DNA from: WTFY01 sp965205275
GTDB taxonomy: Bacteria > Pseudomonadota > Gammaproteobacteria > UBA4575
Assembly (NCBI GenBank): GCA_965205275.1
Contig: OZ242168.1
Location: 1,302,001-1,366,000 of the forward strand
Direction: 5' to 3'
DNA length: 64,000 nt
In this document: positions 1-8,285 of the stretch, one piece after another
Layout of the letters: every line of letters begins with the position of its first letter
Position numbering within the stretch: the stretch's first letter is position 1
Translations under genes and position numbers: made by a program
Notes under the pieces: model-generated
The model's database searches: none
What the model saw: only the letters and a program-made list of their open reading frames with translations
Told to the model about the DNA's origin: nothing

Positions 1-119
1 GCCAGCATGCTTCCTGAGGCAGTATAGATTGCACCTGCCGTCTTCGTCAGTGCGATCGCCAGATTACCAAAGGCAAAAAAAATGGCCCGGAGCGATGCCG
101 AATGTCCGCTGACACTCAT
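1..119 (-). CDS. Cation diffusion facilitator transporter, N-terminal fragment
   Basis: The reverse strand from the ATG at 119 reads open to the window edge for 39 codons. The peptide starts MSVSGHSASLRAIFFAFGNL and continues through LAIALTKTAGAIYTASGSML. This matches the first transmembrane helix of cation diffusion facilitator (CDF) proteins, where a short N-terminus leads into a G-N-L-x-I-A-x-x-K helix and then a G-S-x-A-M-L motif. Family members export Zn2+, Fe2+ or other divalent metals from the cytoplasm by proton antiport. The metal cannot be judged because the binding residues lie outside the window. It follows thiC on the same strand with a gap of 74 bases. Confidence 0.6.
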   Translation of the reverse strand, partial: MSVSGHSASLRAIFFAFGNLAIALTKTAGAIYTASGSML

Positions 120-193
120 GTATTGTTATACTGCATTGACAAACCTTGCAGGCGCATATCGACTGTACAGTGACAGTATGCAGGTATTCCCGG

Positions 194-2086
194 CTATGTC
201 CCCTGACGGGCTTTCGCTTCTGAGTCCCTGAATTCCCAGGCCTTTTCCTGCAAGCCCTTTTCGATTGCAAGCGGTATCTCATCAATACCCTGTTGCGCCG
301 CATAGTCACGCACATCCTGTGTAATTTTCATCGAACAGAAATGTGGACCGCACATGGAACAGAAATGTGCAACTTTTGCAGAATCCCTTGGCAGGGTTTC
401 ATCATGCAGTGAGCGCGCATGGTGCGGGTCCAGACTCAGATTAAACTGGTCTTCCCAGCGGAACTCAAAACGCGCCTTGGATAATGCATTATCGCGAATC
501 TGCGCACCAGGGTGCCCCTTGCCCAAATCAGCGGCATGGGCTGCAATCTTATAGGCAATAATCCCGTCACGAACATCCTGTTTATTTGGCAAACCCAGGT
601 GCTCTTTAGGTGTGACATAACAAAGCATCGCAGTTCCATACCAGCCTATATTTGCTGCCCCGATAGCAGAGGTAATATGATCATAGCCTGGTGCAATATC
701 GGTCACCAGCGGGCCTAGCGTGTAGAAAGGCGCTTCCAGACAATCTTTCAGTTCCCTGTCTACATTTTCCCTGACCATCTGAATTGGAATATGGCCAGGC
801 CCTTCAATCATCACCTGCACATCATGATCCCAGGCAATTCTGGTCAATTCGCCTAATGTTTCCAGTTCGGCAAACTGCGCCTCATCATTCGCATCAGCAA
901 TGGAGCCGGGGCGCAGACCATCGCCCAGTGAAAAAGAAACGTCATACGCCTGCATTATTTCGCAAATCTCCTCAAAATGTGTGTAGAGGAAATTTTCCTG
1001 ATGATGTGACAGACACCATTTCGCCATAATCGAACCACCACGTGAAACAATACCTGTGATGCGCTTTACGGTCATCGGCACATACGCTAACCGCACACCA
1101 GCATGAACCGTAAAATAATCCACACCCTGTTCGGCCTGTTCAACAAGTGTATCCCTGTATATGTCCCATGTGAGTTCCTCTGCCTTGCCATGTACTTTTT
1201 CAAGCGCCTGATAGATGGGAACTGTACCAATGGGTACAGGTGAGTTGCGTATGATCCATTCACGCGTTTCATGGATGTGTTTCCCGGTCGATAAATCCAT
1301 TACCGTATCGCTGCCCCAGTGCACCGCCCACACCATTTTTTCCACTTCTTCCTCAATAGAAGAAGCAATGGCAGAGTTACCCAGATTGGTATTGATTTTT
1401 ACCAGAAAATTTCTGCCTATAATCATCGGCTCTGATTCAGGGTGATTGATGTTGTTCGGAATAATGGCTCGCCCGCAGGCTACTTCGTTGCGTACAAACT
1501 CCGGTGTAATTTCCTCAGGTAAGTTTGCACCGAAGCGCTGGCCCGCATGTTGCAGCAATAATTTTTTGTAACCCGGGTCCTTGCGGTGTTCCTGCAGCCG
1601 CATATCCTCACGTAGCGCAACATACTCCATCTCAGGGGTAATGATTCCGCGGCGCGCATAGTGCATTTGTGTAACCGCACGACCTGGCCTGGCGCGGCGC
1701 GGCGGATGGTAGTGTGCGAAACGTAAATGTGCAGTGCGCGGATCACTTTGCCGGGCACAACCATACTCTGAAGACGGCTGGGCAAGCTGTAGCGTATCGT
1801 TGCGCTGTTCAATCCAGTTCGACCGTACCGGCAACAAGCCTTGTAACAGATTCACCTCCGTATCTGGATTGGAATATGGACCCGAGGTGTCATAAATCGT
1901 TATGGGCAGATTTTCATCTTCACCAAAACTGGGGGCGGTGGCCGAACAGTGCACTTCACGCATCCCGACTTTCAAATCTTCACGGGACCCTTGAACATAT
2001 ATTTTGCGTGAACCCGGAAAAGGCTGCCTGATGTCTGCGGATAGCTGTGCAGACTTATCCCGCATTGAACTGGCAATTGCACTCAT
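194..2086 (-). CDS. thiC: Phosphomethylpyrimidine synthase ThiC
   Basis: Radical SAM enzyme that rearranges 5-aminoimidazole ribotide into HMP phosphate, the pyrimidine half of thiamine, in the cytoplasm. The 630-residue product has the normal length for the family. It has the N-terminal ThiC-associated domain (about residues 1-130), then the barrel domain. The C-terminal CxxCxxxxC cluster, C576, C579 and C584 in FCSMCGPHFCSM, binds the 4Fe-4S cluster. The ATG start is preceded by AAGGAG at a good distance. A TPP riboswitch lies about 70 bases upstream, which indicates feedback control by thiamine pyrophosphate. It is a stand-alone thi gene here; no other thi genes are nearby. Confidence 0.97.
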   Translation of the reverse strand: MSAIASSMRDKSAQLSADIRQPFPGSRKIYVQGSREDLKVGMREVHCSATAPSFGEDENLPITIYDTSGPYSNPDTEVNLLQGLLPVRSNWIEQRNDTLQLAQPSSEYGCARQSDPRTAHLRFAHYHPPRRARPGRAVTQMHYARRGIITPEMEYVALREDMRLQEHRKDPGYKKLLLQHAGQRFGANLPEEITPEFVRNEVACGRAIIPNNINHPESEPMIIGRNFLVKINTNLGNSAIASSIEEEVEKMVWAVHWGSDTVMDLSTGKHIHETREWIIRNSPVPIGTVPIYQALEKVHGKAEELTWDIYRDTLVEQAEQGVDYFTVHAGVRLAYVPMTVKRITGIVSRGGSIMAKWCLSHHQENFLYTHFEEICEIMQAYDVSFSLGDGLRPGSIADANDEAQFAELETLGELTRIAWDHDVQVMIEGPGHIPIQMVRENVDRELKDCLEAPFYTLGPLVTDIAPGYDHITSAIGAANIGWYGTAMLCYVTPKEHLGLPNKQDVRDGIIAYKIAAHAADLGKGHPGAQIRDNALSKARFEFRWEDQFNLSLDPHHARSLHDETLPRDSAKVAHFCSMCGPHFCSMKITQDVRDYAAQQGIDEIPLAIEKGLQEKAWEFRDSEAKARQGT

Positions 2087-2154
2087 AACGTCTACTCCTT
2101 ACTACGGTGATGATATTGCAACAGAGTGAAAATACATGCCGAAAGAACTCCGGC

Positions 2155-2242
2155 ATAGCAGCTTCCCTCCGCCAGCATTATCTGGTTCAGGTTCCAAGAG
2201 TAACTCTCAACCCGGCATCAACAGTCGGGCACCCCTAGCTTT
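2155..2242 (-). promoter_or_regulatory. TPP riboswitch (THI element)
   Basis: On the reverse strand the sequence contains the conserved THI-box blocks in order: GGGGTGCCC, then TTGAGAG, then ACCTGAACCAGATAATGC, then GGCGGAGGGAAGC. These are the core elements of the thiamine pyrophosphate aptamer. It sits in the leader of thiC, about 70 bases before the start codon. Between aptamer and gene there is a small hairpin (TGCCG ... CGGCA, near 2130-2150) and then the AAGGAG ribosome site. Control could therefore be by ribosome-site masking or by attenuation; the sequence alone does not decide which. Confidence 0.95.
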
Positions 2243-2372
2243 ATGACCTCTTATACTAAAGGATAACGCTTTTTTTGTGTATATAAAAAAATACACTGCC
2301 CCCGACAAAGCTTGCTCAAACGGGCCACTGCCCGTACGCTGCTGTCTGGCAAACTTTATTGTACCTGTATAC

Positions 2373-3365
2373 ATGTCATTCAACATTGCCATCGTTGGAC
2401 CCGCCCGAAGCAGACAGGGCACCGGCCCTTATGTAGCCAGGGTCTTTCACCAGCTAGGGGCAAACATCCACGCAGTGGTAAGCAGTTCCCTGCAGTCGGC
2501 AGAAAAAACCGCAACCAGCCTGCAAAAAGACTACGGAATTGATTGCCTGGCTTTTGCAAGTATGGAAGAGATGCTTGGCGGTACTTCGATTGACATCGTA
2601 GCGATCTGTTCTCCTGCTACAGCACATTATCAGTATTTACATGCTGCTGCTGAGGCCGGTTGTCACATATTTTGTGAGAAACCGCTCTGGTGGCCTAGAA
2701 AGGGAGTAAAAACCACCACAGATGTACAGCGTGTCACCTCTGATACCATCCGCCTGGTCCAGTGCTGCAACAGAAAAAACATCACCCTGCAACTGAATAC
2801 GCAATGGGCATTTACATTGCCAGGCTACTATGAGCTGTACCCGCAGCAAAACCAGCCTACACAGGCAATGGAAACATTTTCCATGTGGCTGTCTCCACAA
2901 AGCACAGGGAAAGACATGATCATCGATGCGGTGCCACATTTGCTCAGCATGCTGTATGCATTGCTCGGGGCGGGCCGTATACACGATATCCATTACAGCT
3001 GCCCGACCCGCAGCCCGGACCAGGAGCTGCATATCAAATTCAATTATCTACATGCCATGGGCGACTGCAGGGTTGCCTTGTTTTTAAGTCGGACAGACGC
3101 CGTGCCCAAGCCTGCCGCCTATGCAATCGACAACCAGCGCATAGATAGACATGTCGATCTTCCGAATTACCTGATATCATTACGATCACCCAACAAGCAA
3201 TTGCCGATTGCAGACCCCTTGGTGCGCTCAATCAAGAACTTTATAGGCTCCATACATTCCAGATCCACCTCAGATGAGATGGCATTGATCGAAGGGATGG
3301 AGCATTTGTTACAAATTTATCAGACTGTAAACTTAAATCAGGACTATGGAAAAAATTCATTCTGA
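2373..3365 (+). CDS. Gfo/Idh/MocA-type NAD(P)-dependent oxidoreductase
   Basis: The 330-residue product starts at the ATG at 2373 (MSFNIAIVGP). An upstream in-frame extension lacks a start typical of the family. Residues 1-110 form a Rossmann-like half, with beta strand FNIAIVG and the family signature E102-K103-P104 (FCEKP), where the lysine is normally catalytic. The nucleotide loop is atypical: GPARSRQGTGPY replaces the usual GxGxxG. The C-terminal half is shorter than in many family members. Enzymes of this type oxidise or reduce sugars, nucleotide sugars or cyclised intermediates; the substrate is not evident. Its last 20 bases overlap the radical SAM gene downstream, so the two are almost certainly co-translated. 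Confidence 0.75.
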   Translation: MSFNIAIVGPARSRQGTGPYVARVFHQLGANIHAVVSSSLQSAEKTATSLQKDYGIDCLAFASMEEMLGGTSIDIVAICSPATAHYQYLHAAAEAGCHIFCEKPLWWPRKGVKTTTDVQRVTSDTIRLVQCCNRKNITLQLNTQWAFTLPGYYELYPQQNQPTQAMETFSMWLSPQSTGKDMIIDAVPHLLSMLYALLGAGRIHDIHYSCPTRSPDQELHIKFNYLHAMGDCRVALFLSRTDAVPKPAAYAIDNQRIDRHVDLPNYLISLRSPNKQLPIADPLVRSIKNFIGSIHSRSTSDEMALIEGMEHLLQIYQTVNLNQDYGKNSF

Positions 3366-4737
3366 AAGCGGTGAAGTGCTGATCAAGGTTTCGCCTCTGA
3401 TCAACTTCAGCAAGTTTGACTCAGGGCCAAGCCAGAATACCCCTGTGCGGCCCCTGCACGTAAAAGCCATAGCCCGTCAGGTTGAAAAACAGACTGAACT
3501 TTCTCCTTTACATGACTTTATGGGCAAACTTCTCCAGCCTGAGATACTTGGAGGCCTGAAAGAATATGTGCGCTGGCAGGTACAATGGCGAGAGGGTTAC
3601 GCTGCAGATACCATGACCTTTGAACAGGCGTTAAAAAACGCACCTGCACAGGCGCCTGTTTCTATTAATCTGGACGTTACCACAGCGTGCAATTATCGTT
3701 GTGATCACTGTGTGGATATGGATATTCTGAACAAGAATATCAACTATGAGCATGAATTTCTTAAAGACTCCCTGACATACCTGGTGGAAAACGGCCTGCG
3801 TTCCGTAATCATCATTGGTGGTGGTGAGCCAACTGCCTACAAGGGTTTTGAAGACATAGTACGTCACCTGAAAGCCATGGATACACAAATCGGTGTAGTC
3901 ACCAATGGCAGTATGATGAAAAAAATTGAAGCCGTTGCCGATGTATTGCAGAAACGGGACTGGGTGCGCCTGTCGCTGGATTCCGGCACCAACGAAACAT
4001 TTCGCGCCATGCACAAACCGGGCAGCAAAAAATGCACACTGGAATGGATTTGTGAACACATTCCCGCTATCAAGAAATCAAATTCCAAATTTATGATTGG
4101 CTTCAGTTTTATTATCGTATGGAAAAACTGTGAAACCAATGATACTGAAATCATTGAAAACATTGATGAAATGGTTGCCGCCGCACAGCTGGCCAAAAAG
4201 CATCAGTTTGATTACATTTCCTATAAACCGTTTCTCACCCGTTCCGAGTCGAACAACGCTGAAGTCGTTGGTATTGACAAAAAACAGGAACATGTAGCCT
4301 CCACCATGACCAAGATTTGCAACGCCATCCATCAGGCCAGGGAACTTGAAGATGAAAGCTTTGCGGTAGTCGAAAGTACAAATCTGCGTGTACTGGAAAA
4401 CGGCACCTACATGAACTACAGTGAGCAACCTCACAATTGTCACATGCAGTATTTCAGGCAGGTACTAAGCCCGCTGGGTGTGTTCAACTGCCCCGTATAT
4501 CGCCATGTCCCCCAAGCTTTGCTGGGAGAAAAGCATGCCTATGCAACCCAAAGCGGGCTGCAGGCTACACAAAGGAATACCCTAAGGCTGATTGAGACAT
4601 TTGATGCCACTGAGGAATGCAAGGATGTAACCTGTTTATACAATCATGCCAACTGGTTTATCGAGGATTTAATCAATCATCCGGAAAAACTGGACCGGCT
4701 TGATTCCAGTTTTGACCGCGCTGATTATTTTCTCTAG
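3346..4737 (+). CDS. Radical SAM protein with C-terminal cysteine region, function unknown
   Basis: The 463-residue product has a canonical CxxxCxxC motif (C115, C119, C122 in TTACNYRCDHC) for the SAM-binding 4Fe-4S cluster. A GGGEP motif follows at 158-162. About 100 residues precede the radical SAM core. The C-terminal part has four further cysteines (C365, C382, C425, C430), reminiscent of SPASM or twitch domains that carry auxiliary clusters in peptide- and carbohydrate-modifying enzymes. The start overlaps the preceding oxidoreductase gene by 20 bases. The 3' end overlaps the convergent waaF by 4 bases. The pair beside lipopolysaccharide genes could act on a sugar or small molecule, but no substrate can be named. 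Confidence 0.8.
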   Translation: MEKIHSESGEVLIKVSPLINFSKFDSGPSQNTPVRPLHVKAIARQVEKQTELSPLHDFMGKLLQPEILGGLKEYVRWQVQWREGYAADTMTFEQALKNAPAQAPVSINLDVTTACNYRCDHCVDMDILNKNINYEHEFLKDSLTYLVENGLRSVIIIGGGEPTAYKGFEDIVRHLKAMDTQIGVVTNGSMMKKIEAVADVLQKRDWVRLSLDSGTNETFRAMHKPGSKKCTLEWICEHIPAIKKSNSKFMIGFSFIIVWKNCETNDTEIIENIDEMVAAAQLAKKHQFDYISYKPFLTRSESNNAEVVGIDKKQEHVASTMTKICNAIHQARELEDESFAVVESTNLRVLENGTYMNYSEQPHNCHMQYFRQVLSPLGVFNCPVYRHVPQALLGEKHAYATQSGLQATQRNTLRLIETFDATEECKDVTCLYNHANWFIEDLINHPEKLDRLDSSFDRADYFL

Positions 4738-5762
4738 ACAGAAGTACTGCCCAGTAATTCCCTTGCACTTTCGTATACCCTGCTTACGGCAAGATTACGG
4801 AGACAATTGTAATGTCCATACGGACATTGTTTTTTCCAGCAAGGACTGCAATCCAGATTCAGATACTGGGTTTTTGCAACATTGGACAACGGCGGGGTGT
4901 ACTCAGGTGTGATGGATCCGTAAATGACCACTACGGGCCGGCCTACTGCAGTAGCAATGTGCATCAGCCCGGAATCATTGGTAATGGCAATTTTTACCAG
5001 TGAAAGCAAGTCGACAGCCTCCTCCAGACTGGTCTGCCCGCATAAATTTTTAGCGCTGCCATTGGATACGTTCACAACCTCCTGTCCAATGGCATGATCT
5101 TTGGAAGAACCGAAAACGTATACATTAAAGCCTTCCTTCTCAAACAGGGAAGCCAGTTCACCAAAATATCTTGCCGGCCAGCGTTTAGATGGGCCAAACT
5201 CTGCGCCAGGCATTAATGCAATACATGGAGCGGCCTCGTCTACCCCCAGTCTGGCTGCCGTTTTGTGACGCTTATCTTCATGCACCTGCAATTTGGGGAA
5301 ACGGATTTCAGGAAGTTGCCCAGACTGTGACCGGTCAGCCCCCAGATTTACATAGCGTTCCACAGCTTTATAGGTAATACCCTTGTCAAGCACCCGTATA
5401 TCGTTCACGATCCGGTAACGCATTTCTCCACGATAGGCAGTGCGTTTTGGGATACCTGCAAAATAGGGAATCAGTGCAGACTTGAAAGACCTGGGTAAAA
5501 TAATGGATTGGTCGTACCTGCCCCGAAGTGCCCGGCCCATACGCAGTCGCTTTAAAAGTCCCAATTCACCGTGGCTCAAGTCCACTTCAATAATATTTCT
5601 CACTTCCGGCATTCGAGCAAGCACTGGAGCAGACCAACCTGGTGCTGCCACGTCAATAATATTTCCCTGATCTTGATGTTTTAGGGCCTTAAACAGACTT
5701 TGTACCATCACCATGTCGCCCACCCAAGCCGGGCCTATAATGAGTATTTTCCTGGCTTTCAA
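4734..5762 (-). CDS. waaF: ADP-heptose:LPS heptosyltransferase II
   Basis: GT9-family glycosyltransferase that adds the second L-glycero-D-manno-heptose to the inner core of lipopolysaccharide on the cytoplasmic face of the inner membrane. The 342-residue product opens with KILIIGPAWVGDMVMVQSLF, the WaaF N-terminal motif. It continues with the ILPRSFKSALIPYFAGIPKR block and has the donor-site region ITNDSGLMHIATAVGRPVV near residues 255-275. The length is normal. The start is TTG at 5762. It is convergent with the radical SAM gene. Other core genes (waaA, kdkA, a GT9 gene, hldE) follow within 10 kb. Confidence 0.93.
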   Translation of the reverse strand: MKARKILIIGPAWVGDMVMVQSLFKALKHQDQGNIIDVAAPGWSAPVLARMPEVRNIIEVDLSHGELGLLKRLRMGRALRGRYDQSIILPRSFKSALIPYFAGIPKRTAYRGEMRYRIVNDIRVLDKGITYKAVERYVNLGADRSQSGQLPEIRFPKLQVHEDKRHKTAARLGVDEAAPCIALMPGAEFGPSKRWPARYFGELASLFEKEGFNVYVFGSSKDHAIGQEVVNVSNGSAKNLCGQTSLEEAVDLLSLVKIAITNDSGLMHIATAVGRPVVVIYGSITPEYTPPLSNVAKTQYLNLDCSPCWKKQCPYGHYNCLRNLAVSRVYESARELLGSTSV

Positions 5763-5920
5763 AAGTGTTTACTGCGCTGCATCTGATTCGTGGGAAGCCA
5801 TGGCTTTTGAGTATATATTGCCGTAAAGCTGCCGGGCTATAGCTCTTGCATATATAATACTGATATAGCATTGTAAATGCCTGCACTGGCAATATAACAG
5901 ACAAAAGTACAAATCGGCTG

Positions 5921-6580
5921 ATGGATGTCGAGCAAGCACGGTTCAATATGATTGAACAACAGATACGCCCTTGGGGAGTTCTGGATACGGGTGTATTGAA
6001 AGTGATTGAACAAACACCACGTGAACTATTTGTACCGGATCAATACCGGAAACTGGCGTTTTCTGATCTGGAGGTCCCTTTGCCAAACGGGCAGTTCATG
6101 ATGACCCCGAAACTTGAAGCACGCATGCTGCAGGCTTTGCAGATAAAGCCGGATGACAGGATTCTGGAGATTGGAACAGGCAGTGGATTTGTCACCGCCT
6201 GTCTGGCTAGACAGGGTATTCATGTGGATACCATCGAATGGTTCGAAATCCTGGCGAATCAGGCGCAGAGAAATATGGAGCAACTGGGGATTGAAAATGT
6301 CAGATTTATACAGGCAGATGCCCTGGCCCTAAGTGACGCACAAGATGTCAAACGATACGATATCATTGCTGTCACTGCCTCAATGCCTGTGTATCAGGAT
6401 GTGTTTGAAAAACTCCTGGTCGAGGGCGGACGTATGTTTGTGGTAACCGGTAAGGCTCCAGTGATGCAGGCACAACTGCTTACCCGGGCTGATGCACAGG
6501 AACTGCATTGCTTAACGTTACTTGAAACCAGCTTGTCTCCTTTGATCGGCTTTGATGAGCCACAGGCTTTCCAGCTATAA
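5921..6580 (+). CDS. Protein-L-isoaspartate O-methyltransferase family protein
   Basis: The 219-residue cytoplasmic SAM-dependent methyltransferase has the Pcm-type N-terminus (ARFNMIEQQIRPWGVLD), a substrate-side block P-R-E-L-F-V-P, and methyltransferase motif I at ILEIGTGSGFVTACLA (about residues 80-95). Pcm proteins methylate isoaspartyl residues in aged proteins for repair. Proteins of this subgroup are commonly encoded just before tolC in gammaproteobacteria, and the exact substrate of the subgroup is less certain than for classical Pcm. The stop overlaps the start of the rhodanese gene (TAATG), so the two are translationally coupled, followed by the TolC-type gene. Confidence 0.85.
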   Translation: MDVEQARFNMIEQQIRPWGVLDTGVLKVIEQTPRELFVPDQYRKLAFSDLEVPLPNGQFMMTPKLEARMLQALQIKPDDRILEIGTGSGFVTACLARQGIHVDTIEWFEILANQAQRNMEQLGIENVRFIQADALALSDAQDVKRYDIIAVTASMPVYQDVFEKLLVEGGRMFVVTGKAPVMQAQLLTRADAQELHCLTLLETSLSPLIGFDEPQAFQL

Positions 6581-6903
6581 TGTTCAAGGAATACAGCCCG
6601 CAAGAGCTTAAAAACTACCTGGAACTGGCAGCTACCAGGCCAGTCTTGCTGGATGTCAGGGAGCCATGGGAATATGAACGCTGCCACCTCCCCAAAACTA
6701 CACTTGTACCCATGAAACAGATCCCGGGTGTATTGCATGATTTTGATCCGAACCAGGAAATTGTCGTCATCTGCCACCACGGCATACGCAGCCGCGCCGT
6801 TGCCGGTTATCTGGCAAAACATAATTTTACCAGGGTGATCAATCTTTCAACCGGAATTGATGGATGGGCGAAGCAGGTCGACCCGTCCATGTCGGTTTAC
6901 TAG
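6580..6903 (+). CDS. Rhodanese-like domain protein (GlpE type)
   Basis: Single-domain rhodanese of 107 residues, which transfers sulfane sulfur through a persulfide on the active-site cysteine. The catalytic loop is C65 in VVICHHGIRSRAVAGYL, and the conserved LLDVREPWEYERCHLP block lies at about residues 23-38. The length fits the short cytoplasmic GlpE-like group. The start ATG overlaps the stop of the upstream methyltransferase, and tolC follows after 39 bases, giving a pcm-like/rhodanese/tolC operon. The physiological sulfur acceptor is unknown. Confidence 0.88.
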   Translation: MFKEYSPQELKNYLELAATRPVLLDVREPWEYERCHLPKTTLVPMKQIPGVLHDFDPNQEIVVICHHGIRSRAVAGYLAKHNFTRVINLSTGIDGWAKQVDPSMSVY

Positions 6904-6942
6904 CATCAGGAAGTTGTATTTTATAAGGTTCAATAAGAAGTC

Positions 6943-8280
6943 ATGCATCTGAAACCAAAAACAGACTTTCTTCTTTTTTCCTTGCTTATGACATTCTTTG
7001 CAGTGGCAGCGGAGCCTGCCACTGCAAAGAGCCTGCTTGATATCTATTCCATGGCCAAACAGCATGATGTCGATATTCAAATAGCCGAATCAAGATATGA
7101 AGCCCAGGCCCAGGCAAGACCGCTTGCCCGTGCAAGTCTTCTGCCGCATGCCAGCATGAGCGCAAATACCAGCGATACCCGCCATAAGACCGACGGTCAA
7201 GTATTCGGGATATCGGGCAAGACTGTGAATTTCAACTCTCATGGCTACAACCTGAATATCAGTCAGGCACTCTATCATCGGGATTTTTATGTGCAGCTGC
7301 GCCAGGCAAAAAACTCTGTTGCCAAAGCCAAAGTGGACCTGGATGCTGCACATCAGGATCTAATCATGCGTACGGCAGATGTCTATTTTAATGTACTGGC
7401 AGCACACGACGCCGTCACGTTTCAAACGTCTGAAAAAAAGGCCATCGCACGCCAGCTCGAACAGGCTGAAGAGCATTTTGAAGTAGGCCTGATTGCAATT
7501 ACGGATGTACATGAAGCCCAGGCCTCCTACGATCTTGTTGCGGTAAAGGAAATTGAAGCGCTTAATGCGCTGGAAATTTCCAAAGGTGCACTGGAAGTCA
7601 TTGTTGCAGAACATCTGGATCATCTGCACCCTCTTTCAGGCCGCATGCAGCTTGTTTTGCCAACACCGGATAATGCCGAGGACTGGGTAGCCAAGGCTCT
7701 GCAGCATAACCTGACCCTATTGTCGAGTGAGTACGCGAGCAAGATTTCCCACCAGGAAATCAGATTACAGCAATCGCGTCATCTCCCCACGCTTGATCTC
7801 GTTGCCTCACATTCCGAGGCAGATACCGGCGGGCTGACGGGTTCGCGCACAACTGAAGACACCCTTATAGGCCTGCAACTGAATATCCCGATCGTTGAGG
7901 GAGGTAGAATATATTACAGCACCAGACAGGCACGCCATAATGCCGCACTTGCACAAAATGAGTACGAAAAAGTACGGCGCAAGACCATTCAGGATACACG
8001 TAACGCCTACCTGAATGTGATCTCGGAGATCAGTCGGGTCAAGGCTCTAGCTACCGCCCTGAAATCCACCAAAGCGGCAGCCCGTGCTGCTGAAGCCGGA
8101 TTTCAGGCTGGGACACGTACCTCCGCAGACGTATTGCTTGCTGTACAGGAAACCTTTCTTGCCAAACGGAATCACTCACGTGCACGGTATGACTACCTTC
8201 TGAATACGCTTCGACTCAAACAGGCCACAGGGACTCTGTCGGTGGATGATTTGCTGAAGATTGATGATTGGCTGAATTAG
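6943..8280 (+). CDS. tolC: TolC family outer membrane efflux channel
   Basis: The 445-residue precursor has an N-terminal signal peptide (residues about 1-28, ending near AEPATA). It then has the two repeated outer membrane efflux domains with LLDIYSMAKQHDVDIQIAES and a second coiled-coil repeat around DTLIGLQLNIPIVEGGRIYY. TolC proteins form trimeric outer-membrane barrels with long periplasmic tunnels, serving tripartite efflux pumps and type I secretion. The gene lies at the end of the methyltransferase/rhodanese operon and only 5 bases before waaA, so LPS and efflux genes are probably co-transcribed. No pump or adaptor gene is nearby. Confidence 0.92.
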   Translation: MHLKPKTDFLLFSLLMTFFAVAAEPATAKSLLDIYSMAKQHDVDIQIAESRYEAQAQARPLARASLLPHASMSANTSDTRHKTDGQVFGISGKTVNFNSHGYNLNISQALYHRDFYVQLRQAKNSVAKAKVDLDAAHQDLIMRTADVYFNVLAAHDAVTFQTSEKKAIARQLEQAEEHFEVGLIAITDVHEAQASYDLVAVKEIEALNALEISKGALEVIVAEHLDHLHPLSGRMQLVLPTPDNAEDWVAKALQHNLTLLSSEYASKISHQEIRLQQSRHLPTLDLVASHSEADTGGLTGSRTTEDTLIGLQLNIPIVEGGRIYYSTRQARHNAALAQNEYEKVRRKTIQDTRNAYLNVISEISRVKALATALKSTKAAARAAEAGFQAGTRTSADVLLAVQETFLAKRNHSRARYDYLLNTLRLKQATGTLSVDDLLKIDDWLN

Positions 8281-8285
8281 CCTGC

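Noticed and set aside
1480..1812. 110-codon minus-strand reading frame inside thiC
   Set aside because: It lies wholly within thiC in another frame, has no family features and poor composition; the thiC frame is complete and conserved.
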